Below are positions 1-6,516 of a stretch of DNA of 9,721 bases, piece by piece. Within the stretch, counting starts at the first letter, position 1; each line of letters starts with the position of its first letter. Made by a program: the position numbers and the translations under genes. The notes under the pieces were generated by a model that saw nothing but the letters and a program-made list of their open reading frames with translations, was not told the origin of the DNA and ran no database searches. The DNA comes from Kordiimonadaceae bacterium (GTDB lineage Bacteria; Pseudomonadota; Alphaproteobacteria; Sphingomonadales; Emcibacteraceae): NCBI GenBank assembly GCA_018699075.1, contig JABIPV010000057.1, positions 1-9,721 on the forward strand. Direction: 5' to 3'.

Positions 1-13
1 AAAATAATAATTC

Positions 14-340
14 TTAGTTAGAAACAGGAACCTGTGGAACAACTGGTAACTCTGGTACTGTTTCTTCAATTGCTGCTGGTGCTACGGCGCCATCAAGAAC
101 GGAAGATGTTTCCGAATCTTGTTTCGCCATCCAAGCCAAAATCAAGCTTGTTACAAAAAAACAACCAACAATAATTGTTGTAAGTCTCGTCAACAGATTT
201 GCTGCTGAACGCCCGGACATCATGCTACCTTGACCACCACCACCAATTCCAAGGGCTCCGCCTTCGGATTGTTGTAATAATACGGTGATAACAAGGGCTA
301 TTGCTAACATCAGGTGTATAACAAGAACAACTTCTTGCAT
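14..340 (-). CDS. secG: Protein-export membrane protein SecG
   Basis: SecG is the small accessory subunit of the SecYEG inner-membrane translocon and assists SecA-driven protein export. The 108-residue protein has the family layout. A first membrane helix covers about residues 3-22. The conserved cytoplasmic loop QQSEGGALGIGGGG follows at about 23-36, with small residues after it. A second membrane helix spans about 53-71, and the tail is rich in Ala, Pro and Val. Loop and topology together are diagnostic. The ATG is preceded by a purine-rich stretch (GAGAGAGTAGAAAAG) that can serve as a weak ribosome binding site. The gene lies 109 bp downstream of tpiA on the same strand, a common alphaproteobacterial arrangement. 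CTP synthase (pyrG) often follows, but that would lie outside the window. The Pro/Ala tail is typical of alphaproteobacterial SecG and not a sign of damage. Confidence 0.95.
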   Translation of the reverse strand: MQEVVLVIHLMLAIALVITVLLQQSEGGALGIGGGGQGSMMSGRSAANLLTRLTTIIVGCFFVTSLILAWMAKQDSETSSVLDGAVAPAAIEETVPELPVVPQVPVSN

Positions 341-375
341 CTTTTCTACTCTCTCATTTAAAAAATTCGCTTAAA

Positions 376-381
376 ATTATA
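376..381 (-). promoter_or_regulatory. Possible -10 box upstream of secG
   Basis: Read on the minus strand this is a perfect TATAAT, about 36 bases before the secG start. The only -35-like hexamer (TTGTAA, 402-407) is 20 bases away, longer than the usual 16-18. The site is therefore only a candidate for a separate secG promoter, and the AT-rich surroundings make chance occurrence likely. Confidence 0.25.
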
Positions 382-406
382 GATAGCGACATTTTAGTTA
401 TTTACA

Positions 407-455
407 AGAGGCTTTTACTCTAAACAAAGCCCTCTGGCTAGTCTAAATTTTAGCC
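407..455 (-). terminator. Two tandem hairpins after tpiA
   Basis: On the minus strand, GGCTA and TAGCC (436-455, overlapping the tpiA stop codon) can form a 5-bp stem. Directly after it, AGAGGGCTTT pairs with AAAGCCTCT (407-435) as nine base pairs with one bulged base and a 10-base loop. The base of the second stem is followed by TTGTAAATAAC and not by a clean run of T. It could be a weak or partial terminator between tpiA and secG, or an mRNA-stabilising structure. Confidence 0.35.
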
Positions 456-1208
456 AATTTGATCATATGCTGAAATAATTCCATAAAAGTCGTCCGCTTT
501 AAGGCTTGCGCCACCTACAAGTGCGCCATTTACATTAGGCACAGACATAAGTTCATGGGCATTTGAAGCTTTCACGGAACCGCCGTATAAAATGTTGATT
601 TGCGAACCACCCACGCCAAAACGTTCGATCAATACATCGCGAACCGCTTTATGCACTTCTTCCACATCCGCGGCCGTTGGCGTTAGACCGGAACCAATTG
701 CCCAAACGGGTTCATAGGCAATAATCGTATTTTCAATAACGGCATCACCCGGGATCGAAGCCCTTACTTGGTTAGTCACTACATTCAAGGCTTCCCCTGC
801 TTTACGTTCTTCAATTGTTTCCCCCACGCAAATGATCGCCATTAGTCCGCTCTTTTGCACGGCAATTGCTTTTGCTTTTACAGTGTCATTGCTTTCACCG
901 TGATCTGCACGACGTTCAGAATGACCGACAATAATATGCCCGCAGCCTAAATCCTTAATCATTGCAGCAGAAATATCACCCGTATGAGCACCACTGGCAT
1001 TTGCGTGACAGTCCTGGGCGCCGATTGCCACATGATCCGCGTTTAAATCACAAAGTGTACTAATCAACGTAAATGATGGACAAATAAGTACATCGCACAT
1101 GGCGCCATTATCATCAATCAAGTCATTTAATTTTGTAATTTCAGCGGCAGCCGATTTAAGACCGTTCATTTTCCAGTTGCCAGCGACAAGCGCTTTTGGT
1201 GCAGTCAT
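450..1208 (-). CDS. tpiA: Triosephosphate isomerase
   Basis: This cytosolic enzyme interconverts dihydroxyacetone phosphate and glyceraldehyde 3-phosphate in glycolysis and gluconeogenesis. The 252-residue length is normal for the family, and all catalytic signatures of the TIM barrel are visible. These are the NWKMN segment with Lys13, the electrophilic histidine His96 in IIVGHSERR, and the general base Glu166 in AYEPVWAIGSG. That last motif leads into the mobile phosphate-gripping loop (about 170-177). The phosphate-binding motifs YGGSVKASN (208-216) and GALVGGASL (228-236) are also present. The ATG is preceded by AAGGA about 11 bases upstream. A strong promoter-like sequence lies near 1356-1384. 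The gene is divergent from the ppiD-like gene and upstream of secG, with which it may share a transcript. Nothing is missing or truncated. Confidence 0.98.
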   Translation of the reverse strand: MTAPKALVAGNWKMNGLKSAAAEITKLNDLIDDNGAMCDVLICPSFTLISTLCDLNADHVAIGAQDCHANASGAHTGDISAAMIKDLGCGHIIVGHSERRADHGESNDTVKAKAIAVQKSGLMAIICVGETIEERKAGEALNVVTNQVRASIPGDAVIENTIIAYEPVWAIGSGLTPTAADVEEVHKAVRDVLIERFGVGGSQINILYGGSVKASNAHELMSVPNVNGALVGGASLKADDFYGIISAYDQIG

Positions 1209-1306
1209 TTTGAAGGAATTCCTTTTTAATTTGTTATTATTAGTCTGACTAGCAGATATTTATTCACTTTTCTATATGGTTTTCAGTTTTTATCGTTCTT
1301 TTAAGG

Positions 1307-1335
1307 TTGCGATTAAAGGACGAGGTAACTATTAT
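1307..1335 (+). promoter_or_regulatory. Candidate sigma70 promoter for the ppiD-trpE unit
   Basis: TTGCGA (1307-1312) and TATTAT (1330-1335) are separated by 17 bases, matching the consensus at 4/6 and 5/6 positions. Transcription would start near 1342, leaving a leader of about 70 bases before the ppiD-like start at 1414. This is inferred from sequence match only. Confidence 0.45.
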
Positions 1336-1355
1336 GCCGCACTTATACTAAAACG

Positions 1356-1384
1356 ATTATGATATTATTACATGATTGTGCCAA
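1356..1384 (-). promoter_or_regulatory. Candidate sigma70 promoter for tpiA(-secG)
   Basis: On the minus strand TTGGCA (1384-1379) and CATAAT (1361-1356) are exactly 17 bases apart, each matching the consensus at 5/6 positions. This is the best promoter match in the intergenic region. Transcription would begin near 1349 and give tpiA an untranslated leader of roughly 140 bases. It faces the candidate promoter at 1307-1335. Confidence 0.5.
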
Positions 1385-1413
1385 CAATTTACAAAATAAA
1401 ATAGGTTATTTTA

Positions 1414-3345
1414 ATGTTTGAATTTTTCAGAAAAGGCGTTGCCTCTTGGTTTGCCGGTCTCCTTTTAGCACTACTCATCGCCAGTTTCGCCCTTTGGGGT
1501 ATTGGTGATCCCATGAGCACCCTTGGATCCAGTGAAATTGCAGAAGTAGGTGATGAAAAAATCACACCAAATGATTTTGCCCGCTCATTTGAAAATGAAT
1601 GGCAACAATCACAACAACGTTTTGGCCAAAGCTTCACAAAAGAGCTCGCCATTCAATTTGGATTTGGCACTCAGGTCGTCACCCGGATGGCAGAACTTAA
1701 AGGTTATGATGTTGAAGCCAAAAACCTTGGCCTTCGTGTTACCGACGAAGATTTACGCAATTATATTATTAGCTTCCCCGCGTTTCAAAATGCTGACGGG
1801 TCTTTTAACCGTATTCAATTTGAACAAATTGCCCGTTATCAAGGAAGCAGTATTAGTGAATTTGAAGAAACAATGCGGTCCGACCTTGCCCGTAAGCAAC
1901 TTATCGACAGCATAATGAACAACATAAAAGCCCCTGATATTTCAACGGATACTTTAAATAAGTATATTACAGAAAAAAGAGTAGCTGAAATTTTAACCAT
2001 TCCTGCAAGCACTATGACAGCAATTGGTCAATATACGGACGAAGATATTCAAAAACAATATGATGATAATAATGCAAATTATATGGCCCCAGAATACCGC
2101 GATGTAAGTTATTTTGAAGTTTCTGCCAGTGATTACAAAGATCAGTTCGAGATCACAGAAGAAGAAGGCCTTGCATCATATGAAGCGCGTATAACTGAGT
2201 TTACCAATGAAGAACAACGTGGCTTCATCCAAATGCTGCTTGATGATGAAACAGCCGCCAATGTGGCCTACACAGAACTTCAAAACGGCAAAGTTTTTGA
2301 AGAAGTGGTTATGGATCAAACAGGTGAAGATGCATCAGAATATGAATTTGAAGCCCAGAGCTATACGGACATTACAGAAGTATACGGCGAAGAAGTTGCT
2401 GATCAGATTTTTGCATTAGCTCAAGGCCAGCACACAGAAGTCATTGAAACAGCTTTAGGTTTCTATCTTTTTAAATCCACCACAATTACAGAGGGCTCAT
2501 CAGAAAGTTATGATGATGTTAAAGAAACAATTATAGCAGATTTAAAAGATGAGAATGCGCTTGAGCGTCTTTATGAAGTTACTGACAGTATTGAAGATGA
2601 ACTTGCCGCTGGTGCGCCGCTTAATGAAATTGCCGATGCATTATCACTTAACCTAAGGCAGATTAAAAACGTTAACTCAGAAGGTATTACACCTGACGGC
2701 ACGGCGTCAAACGACCTACCATTAATTGTTGATTTCCTTACCCAGGCATTCCAGGCACAAATTGGTGATGAACCGGAACTCTTTGAGGGTATCGCCAACA
2801 AATTTTATATGCTCAGTGTAGATAATATTGTTGATAGCAAACTTCGTGACCTTGAAGATGTGCGTGAGGCGGTTATTGCCGATTGGACCCAAGGCCGCCG
2901 CGAAACGCTCGCCACCGAGCTCGCAACAAAAATTACCGATCAATATAGTGCCGCCGAAAGCGCTGATAAATTACTTGCCGATTTTCAGGATATTGAAAGC
3001 AATAACCTTACGGTGAATACCGTGACCGTTGACCGCGAAAACATTGAAAATAATGTCGCCGCAAATATTCATGCAAGCATTTATAACCAGGAAGTGGGCA
3101 GCATTGAGACAATCCCTGCTGCTGATAATGATGGTTTCGTGTTGGTGCGTGTTACAGATCGCATCTTTGGCGACAATGCCGATGAGACCAAATTGACGCA
3201 AACCATTCAAAGCGTTAATGGGGCTTACCAAGCTGATATTATGGGCGCCTTCACAGGCTATCTTTATAAATCATTGCCGATCACTATTAATGATCAAGTG
3301 GTCAGTGATACGCTACAGGTTATTGCTGGACCAGTAGATCAATAA
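1414..3345 (+). CDS. ppiD: PpiD/SurA_N-type membrane-anchored periplasmic folding factor
   Basis: PpiD-family proteins are inner-membrane-anchored periplasmic chaperones that receive polypeptides leaving the Sec translocon. The 643-residue protein has a short cytoplasmic start and a single membrane anchor at about residues 11-30. A SurA_N-like chaperone region follows (about 36-190), with the family's FPAFQNADGSFNRIQFEQIA segment at 121-140 and an EFEETMRSDLARKQLI segment. A parvulin/PPIC-like stretch lies at about 265-360, before a long C-terminal chaperone part. The PPIC region is degenerate: the usual RHIL opening reads QRGFIQML, and no GGDLGW motif is seen. Isomerase activity is therefore doubtful. 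E. coli PpiD is likewise regarded as a chaperone with little or no isomerase activity. The ATG has only a weak AGG upstream. trpE follows after 16 bases and is probably cotranscribed. The symbol is by family; orthology to E. coli ppiD is likely but not proven. Confidence 0.85.
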   Translation: MFEFFRKGVASWFAGLLLALLIASFALWGIGDPMSTLGSSEIAEVGDEKITPNDFARSFENEWQQSQQRFGQSFTKELAIQFGFGTQVVTRMAELKGYDVEAKNLGLRVTDEDLRNYIISFPAFQNADGSFNRIQFEQIARYQGSSISEFEETMRSDLARKQLIDSIMNNIKAPDISTDTLNKYITEKRVAEILTIPASTMTAIGQYTDEDIQKQYDDNNANYMAPEYRDVSYFEVSASDYKDQFEITEEEGLASYEARITEFTNEEQRGFIQMLLDDETAANVAYTELQNGKVFEEVVMDQTGEDASEYEFEAQSYTDITEVYGEEVADQIFALAQGQHTEVIETALGFYLFKSTTITEGSSESYDDVKETIIADLKDENALERLYEVTDSIEDELAAGAPLNEIADALSLNLRQIKNVNSEGITPDGTASNDLPLIVDFLTQAFQAQIGDEPELFEGIANKFYMLSVDNIVDSKLRDLEDVREAVIADWTQGRRETLATELATKITDQYSAAESADKLLADFQDIESNNLTVNTVTVDRENIENNVAANIHASIYNQEVGSIETIPAADNDGFVLVRVTDRIFGDNADETKLTQTIQSVNGAYQADIMGAFTGYLYKSLPITINDQVVSDTLQVIAGPVDQ

Positions 3346-3361
3346 GAGTGACTTTTGAACA

Positions 3362-4888
3362 ATGACCACGTTCCCCTCCCAGACTGATTTTGAAAAATCG
3401 TATGACGCGGGGGACGCACAAGTCCTGTGGACCACGTTGGTTGCCGACCTTGAAACGTCGATCAGTGCATATTTAAAACTTACTGAAAAAGAACAATATT
3501 CCAGTCTGCTCGAATCTGTCGAAGGCGGCGCCATTCGCGGGCGTTATACTTTCATTGGCTTAAAGCCGGATTTAATATGGCGCTGTAACGGTGATAAGCC
3601 AGAAATCAACCGCCATACGCTTGCGGGGGTCGATGAAAAGGATTTTCAGGCAATTGAGGATAAAGGCTCGCTTGAAAGCCTGCGTGATTTATTCGCTGAA
3701 AGCCGCATTGACCTTCCTGAAAATATGCCACCGTCCGCCGCGGGTTTAATCGGTTATATGGGATACGACATTGTGCGGTTAATGGAAACATTACCGGAGC
3801 CAAATGAAGACGTGCTTGGCTTTGCCGATAGCATGTTCATGCGGCCTACTATAATGGTGGTTTTTGACAGCATCACTGACCTGATTACCATTGTTACCCC
3901 TGTGCGTGCGTCAGGCGACGTTAGTGCAAACACCGCCTATATCCGCGCCGAAGAACGCCTGAATGATATTCTCAGCTCCCTCGCCCAGCCTTTAAGCCAA
4001 ACAGCGCAAAATATGGTCGACACAAAAACCCCAGACGCGCCGACATCAAACACGTCTAAACAACAATTCGAAGGCATGGTCAAACGCGCGCAAGATTATA
4101 TAAAAGCCGGTGATATTTTTCAGGTAGTTTTATCACAGCGTTTTAGCATGCCTTTTGATCTGCCGCCCTTTGCCCTTTACCGTGCATTACGCAGGACCAA
4201 CCCGTCGCCGTTTTTATATTATTTAAATTTCGGGAATTTTTCCATTTGTGGCTCCAGCCCGGAAATTCTTGTAAGATTGCGTGACGGTGAAGTAACCATA
4301 CGACCGATTGCCGGAACAAGGCCGCGCGGCAAGGACGCCGCAGAAGACAAAGCTAACGCCGCAGATTTGCTCGCCGACCCAAAAGAATGCGCAGAACATC
4401 TGATGCTGCTTGATCTAGGCCGTAATGATGTCGGGCGCGTGGCCAAAGTCGGCACGGTTGAGCTAACAGATAAAATGACGATCGAATTTTATTCCCACGT
4501 CATGCATATTGTTTCCAATGTACGCGGTGAAATTGCGCCGGGTTATGATGCGCTAAAGGCCCTCGCCGCGGGGTTCCCCGCCGGCACCGTCAGTGGCGCG
4601 CCCAAAGTTAGGGCCATGGAAATAATTGACGAATTGGAACATGAAAAGCGCGGGATCTATGCTGGCGCAGTCGGATATTTCTCCGCCGATGGCAGCATGG
4701 ACACTTGCATCGTCCTGCGAACCGCAATCGTCAAAGATAAAATCATGTATGTCCAAGCCGGAGCCGGCATCGTCGCAGACAGTGTTTGGCAGAGCGAGTA
4801 TGCGGAGTGCGAAGCGAAAGCGAAAGCGCTGGTTCGCGCGGCAGAAGAAGCCGTTCATTTTGCGGGTATGGGTAAAGCTGGGCAGTAA
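3362..4888 (+). CDS. trpE: Anthranilate synthase component I
   Basis: TrpE converts chorismate to anthranilate, the first committed step of tryptophan synthesis, using ammonia from the TrpG glutaminase. The 508-residue protein has the N-terminal anthranilate synthase domain (about 25-180). This contains LLES at 49-52, the motif that in the family contributes to the tryptophan feedback pocket. The chorismate-binding domain covers about 232-495. Its hallmarks are NPSPFLYYL (280-288), SSPEILVRL, PIAGTRPRGKD (315-325), ECAEHLMLLDLGRNDVGRV (342-360), GTVSGAPKVRAME (408-420) and VQAGAGIVADS (464-474). No glutaminase domain is fused on. The ATG has no clear ribosome binding site; an AAGAG lies about 13 bases upstream, so coupling to the preceding gene is possible. 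The 16-base gap leaves no room for a leader-peptide attenuator directly before it. The usual downstream trpG, trpD and trpC are absent here, and a convergent gene follows. Confidence 0.97.
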   Translation: MTTFPSQTDFEKSYDAGDAQVLWTTLVADLETSISAYLKLTEKEQYSSLLESVEGGAIRGRYTFIGLKPDLIWRCNGDKPEINRHTLAGVDEKDFQAIEDKGSLESLRDLFAESRIDLPENMPPSAAGLIGYMGYDIVRLMETLPEPNEDVLGFADSMFMRPTIMVVFDSITDLITIVTPVRASGDVSANTAYIRAEERLNDILSSLAQPLSQTAQNMVDTKTPDAPTSNTSKQQFEGMVKRAQDYIKAGDIFQVVLSQRFSMPFDLPPFALYRALRRTNPSPFLYYLNFGNFSICGSSPEILVRLRDGEVTIRPIAGTRPRGKDAAEDKANAADLLADPKECAEHLMLLDLGRNDVGRVAKVGTVELTDKMTIEFYSHVMHIVSNVRGEIAPGYDALKALAAGFPAGTVSGAPKVRAMEIIDELEHEKRGIYAGAVGYFSADGSMDTCIVLRTAIVKDKIMYVQAGAGIVADSVWQSEYAECEAKAKALVRAAEEAVHFAGMGKAGQ

Positions 4889-4906
4889 GCGATAATGCTA
4901 ATCGCT
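4888..4906. terminator. Small hairpin between convergent trpE and DUF805 genes
   Basis: AGCGAT (4888-4893) and ATCGCT (4901-4906) form a 6-bp inverted repeat around a 7-base loop. It exactly fills the 16-bp gap and overlaps both stop codons. There is no T run on either side, so it is at best a weak bidirectional terminator. Confidence 0.3.
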
Positions 4907-5264
4907 ATTCTATATACTCCAGAGGATCATTTCCATATTCGTTAGGGCCTTCTGTTCCTATTGAAACATATAAGAACAACAATATAAGTGGACCAATGAA
5001 CGGAATAAGACCAAGCAATATCCACCAACCACTTCTGTTACCATCGTGGTGACGGCGTACCGTAACTGCAAGAGTAGGTATAAATGTAGCCAGATAATAT
5101 ATTAATGAAGGTGCACCTGTTCCGGATGTTCCCGACAGCCCCGCTATAAATATCACAAAAATTATATTTGCAAGCCACCACCACCAAAATTCAGAACGTG
5201 ACGCGCGACCAGAAAAAGTTGCGTATTTAGAAAAAACGCTCTGAACAGCTTCTGCTATATTCAT
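4905..5264 (-). CDS. DUF805 family small membrane protein
   Basis: This 119-residue integral inner-membrane protein belongs to the DUF805 (YhaH/YhaI-like) family, whose biochemical role is not established. Family marks are the N-terminal FSGRASRSEFWWWW (17-30), the central VRRHHDGNRSGWW (69-81), where most members read RRLHDxGRSGWW, and the closing GTEGPNEYGNDP (103-114). Predicted membrane helices lie at about 28-44, 53-69 and 80-101. The ATG is preceded by AAGGGG about 8 bases upstream, the clearest ribosome binding site in the window. The gene lies 40 bp downstream of the deacetylase gene on the same strand and may be read from the same transcript. Its 3' end converges on trpE. Family assignment is firm; function is unknown. 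Confidence 0.88.
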   Translation of the reverse strand: MNIAEAVQSVFSKYATFSGRASRSEFWWWWLANIIFVIFIAGLSGTSGTGAPSLIYYLATFIPTLAVTVRRHHDGNRSGWWILLGLIPFIGPLILLFLYVSIGTEGPNEYGNDPLEYIE

Positions 5265-5304
5265 AATAAATCCCCTTTTAGTTTTGTTTAACTTTAACAG
5301 TGTT

Positions 5305-6360
5305 TCAATTCACTGCCAACAAAGTATCAGAATATTTTTCTTTTATGGTTTGCGATATGGGAACGATGGTTATTCCCTTCTCTGCGAGTGTTGGTATCCA
5401 ACGTTTGAGGGCGGCGACGGTTTCTGGGTATGGGTGACCAATGGCCAGCGCCGTGCCGTTGAGTTTAGCAAGCCGTTCCAGTACCCGCAGTTGGCCCATA
5501 ATATAGACCTCATCCTGTTCATTATCCAAAAACACATCGCGGTTAATCACGGGGATATTTTTTTGATAAGCAAGATCCTCGAGCACGCTTTTACTAGTGG
5601 TTTTACTATCAAGGACCATTAAGCCTTTATCCTTAATCACATTAAGCAAACGGTTCACCGCTTCATCGTCTTCTGTAAAGGCACTGCCCATATGGTTGTT
5701 GATGCCAATGAAGTTTGAAAACTGGCTAAGGTTATAATTAATAGAATCCATTTGAACGCTCGGCGATGTACTTGAAAGCAGCGCGTGGGGTCCCGGGTCA
5801 GCACGCCCCTTTGGTTCCATGGGGATATGAACCAGAATATCATGACCACGGTCGTAAGCATCATTAACTTGGCGGCTAATATTACTGGCGTAAGGAAGAA
5901 AAGAAAGCGTCAGCGGCACGTCCATATCGATCATCTGTTTGCTGACGTCTTTTACAATACCAAGATCATCGATCACCAAAATCACTTTGGCATTATTCGT
6001 TGGCACTATTACAGCTGCGGCGGCATATTTTTGCCATGTTGAGTTTGCGGTTTCATTTCTCTGCGGTTTAATCGCTACTTCCGGTTCTGTTAAAAAGCGT
6101 CTTGTTAAGCGTTTTAGAAAGCTATCTTTAGTGGTGTTTTGCGGCACCTTTACGGTGGCTTGAACAACACCAAACCCTTCTTCGAAAGCGTAGGATGCTT
6201 GAAGCTGTTCTTCAAAGGTGAAATTGATGTTGTTTATTTTAATAACAATGCCGACGGCACAAAAGCCGATGAAGGTAATATAAAAACATTTAAGCAAATA
6301 ACTTTGCCATGTAAACAGGGCCTTAACCTTGCTTTTTTTATGTGGTGTTTCAGTGTTCAT
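5305..6360 (-). CDS. Divergent polysaccharide deacetylase (YibQ-like)
   Basis: This 351-residue protein belongs to the divergent polysaccharide deacetylase family (Polysacc_deac_2, E. coli YibQ). These are envelope proteins with a NodB-like barrel whose substrate is not settled. A basic N-terminus leads into one membrane helix at about 23-42, followed by a variable linker. The catalytic domain covers about 125-340. Visible motifs are VILVIDDLG with Asp131/Asp132, PLTLSFLPYA (149-158), HDILVHIPMEP (173-183), NNHMGS (221-226), LDSKTTSKS (250-258), INRDVFLD (272-279) and AIGHPYPET (306-314). The putative metal and catalytic residues (DD, NHMGS, DSKTTS, GHP) are therefore all kept. The ATG lacks a recognisable ribosome binding site, and an in-frame TAG a few codons upstream rules out a longer start. 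In other proteobacteria the family often sits beside envC or ctpA; neither is in this window. The gene is divergent from parE and upstream of the DUF805 gene. Confidence 0.92.
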   Translation of the reverse strand: MNTETPHKKSKVKALFTWQSYLLKCFYITFIGFCAVGIVIKINNINFTFEEQLQASYAFEEGFGVVQATVKVPQNTTKDSFLKRLTRRFLTEPEVAIKPQRNETANSTWQKYAAAAVIVPTNNAKVILVIDDLGIVKDVSKQMIDMDVPLTLSFLPYASNISRQVNDAYDRGHDILVHIPMEPKGRADPGPHALLSSTSPSVQMDSINYNLSQFSNFIGINNHMGSAFTEDDEAVNRLLNVIKDKGLMVLDSKTTSKSVLEDLAYQKNIPVINRDVFLDNEQDEVYIMGQLRVLERLAKLNGTALAIGHPYPETVAALKRWIPTLAEKGITIVPISQTIKEKYSDTLLAVN

Positions 6361-6435
6361 TTGGCTAAAATATATCTATAATCTATATATTGCTATGCTT
6401 AACTTATAAAAACTCAATAAATCAATATCTAGGTG

Positions 6436-6463
6436 TTGAGATTTTTTTATCATACCCTATAGT
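6436..6463 (+). promoter_or_regulatory. parE: Candidate sigma70 promoter for parE
   Basis: TTGAGA (6436-6441) and TATAGT (6458-6463), 16 bases apart, each match the consensus at 5/6 positions. A T-run fills the first half of the spacer. Transcription would start near 6470, giving a leader of about 47 bases before the parE ATG. The region is very AT-rich, so other placements are possible. Confidence 0.45.
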
Positions 6464-6516
6464 GTAATCAAATAGATAACTTAAGTTCCAAAATATAACG
6501 AGACCAAACCAAAAAC

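Noticed and set aside
1226..1240. Possible CtrA-type site (TTAA-N7-TTAT) upstream of tpiA
   Set aside because: The second half-site is imperfect and the region is AT-rich enough to give this by chance.
1389..1652. Open frames on the strand opposite the start of the ppiD-like gene (also 2571-2801, 2722-2943 and 2971-3231)
   Set aside because: They lie wholly or mostly within a well-supported gene in another frame, have no family motif and no ribosome binding site, and look like shadows of its codon pattern.
3345..3362. A trp leader/attenuator before trpE
   Set aside because: Only 16 bases separate the genes, with no Trp codon run and no alternative stem-loops, so no attenuator can fit.
4805..4835. 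Short GCGAAA tandem repeat near the end of trpE
   Set aside because: It simply encodes the conserved Ala/Lys/Glu-rich C-terminal helix (ECEAKAKAL) of TrpE.
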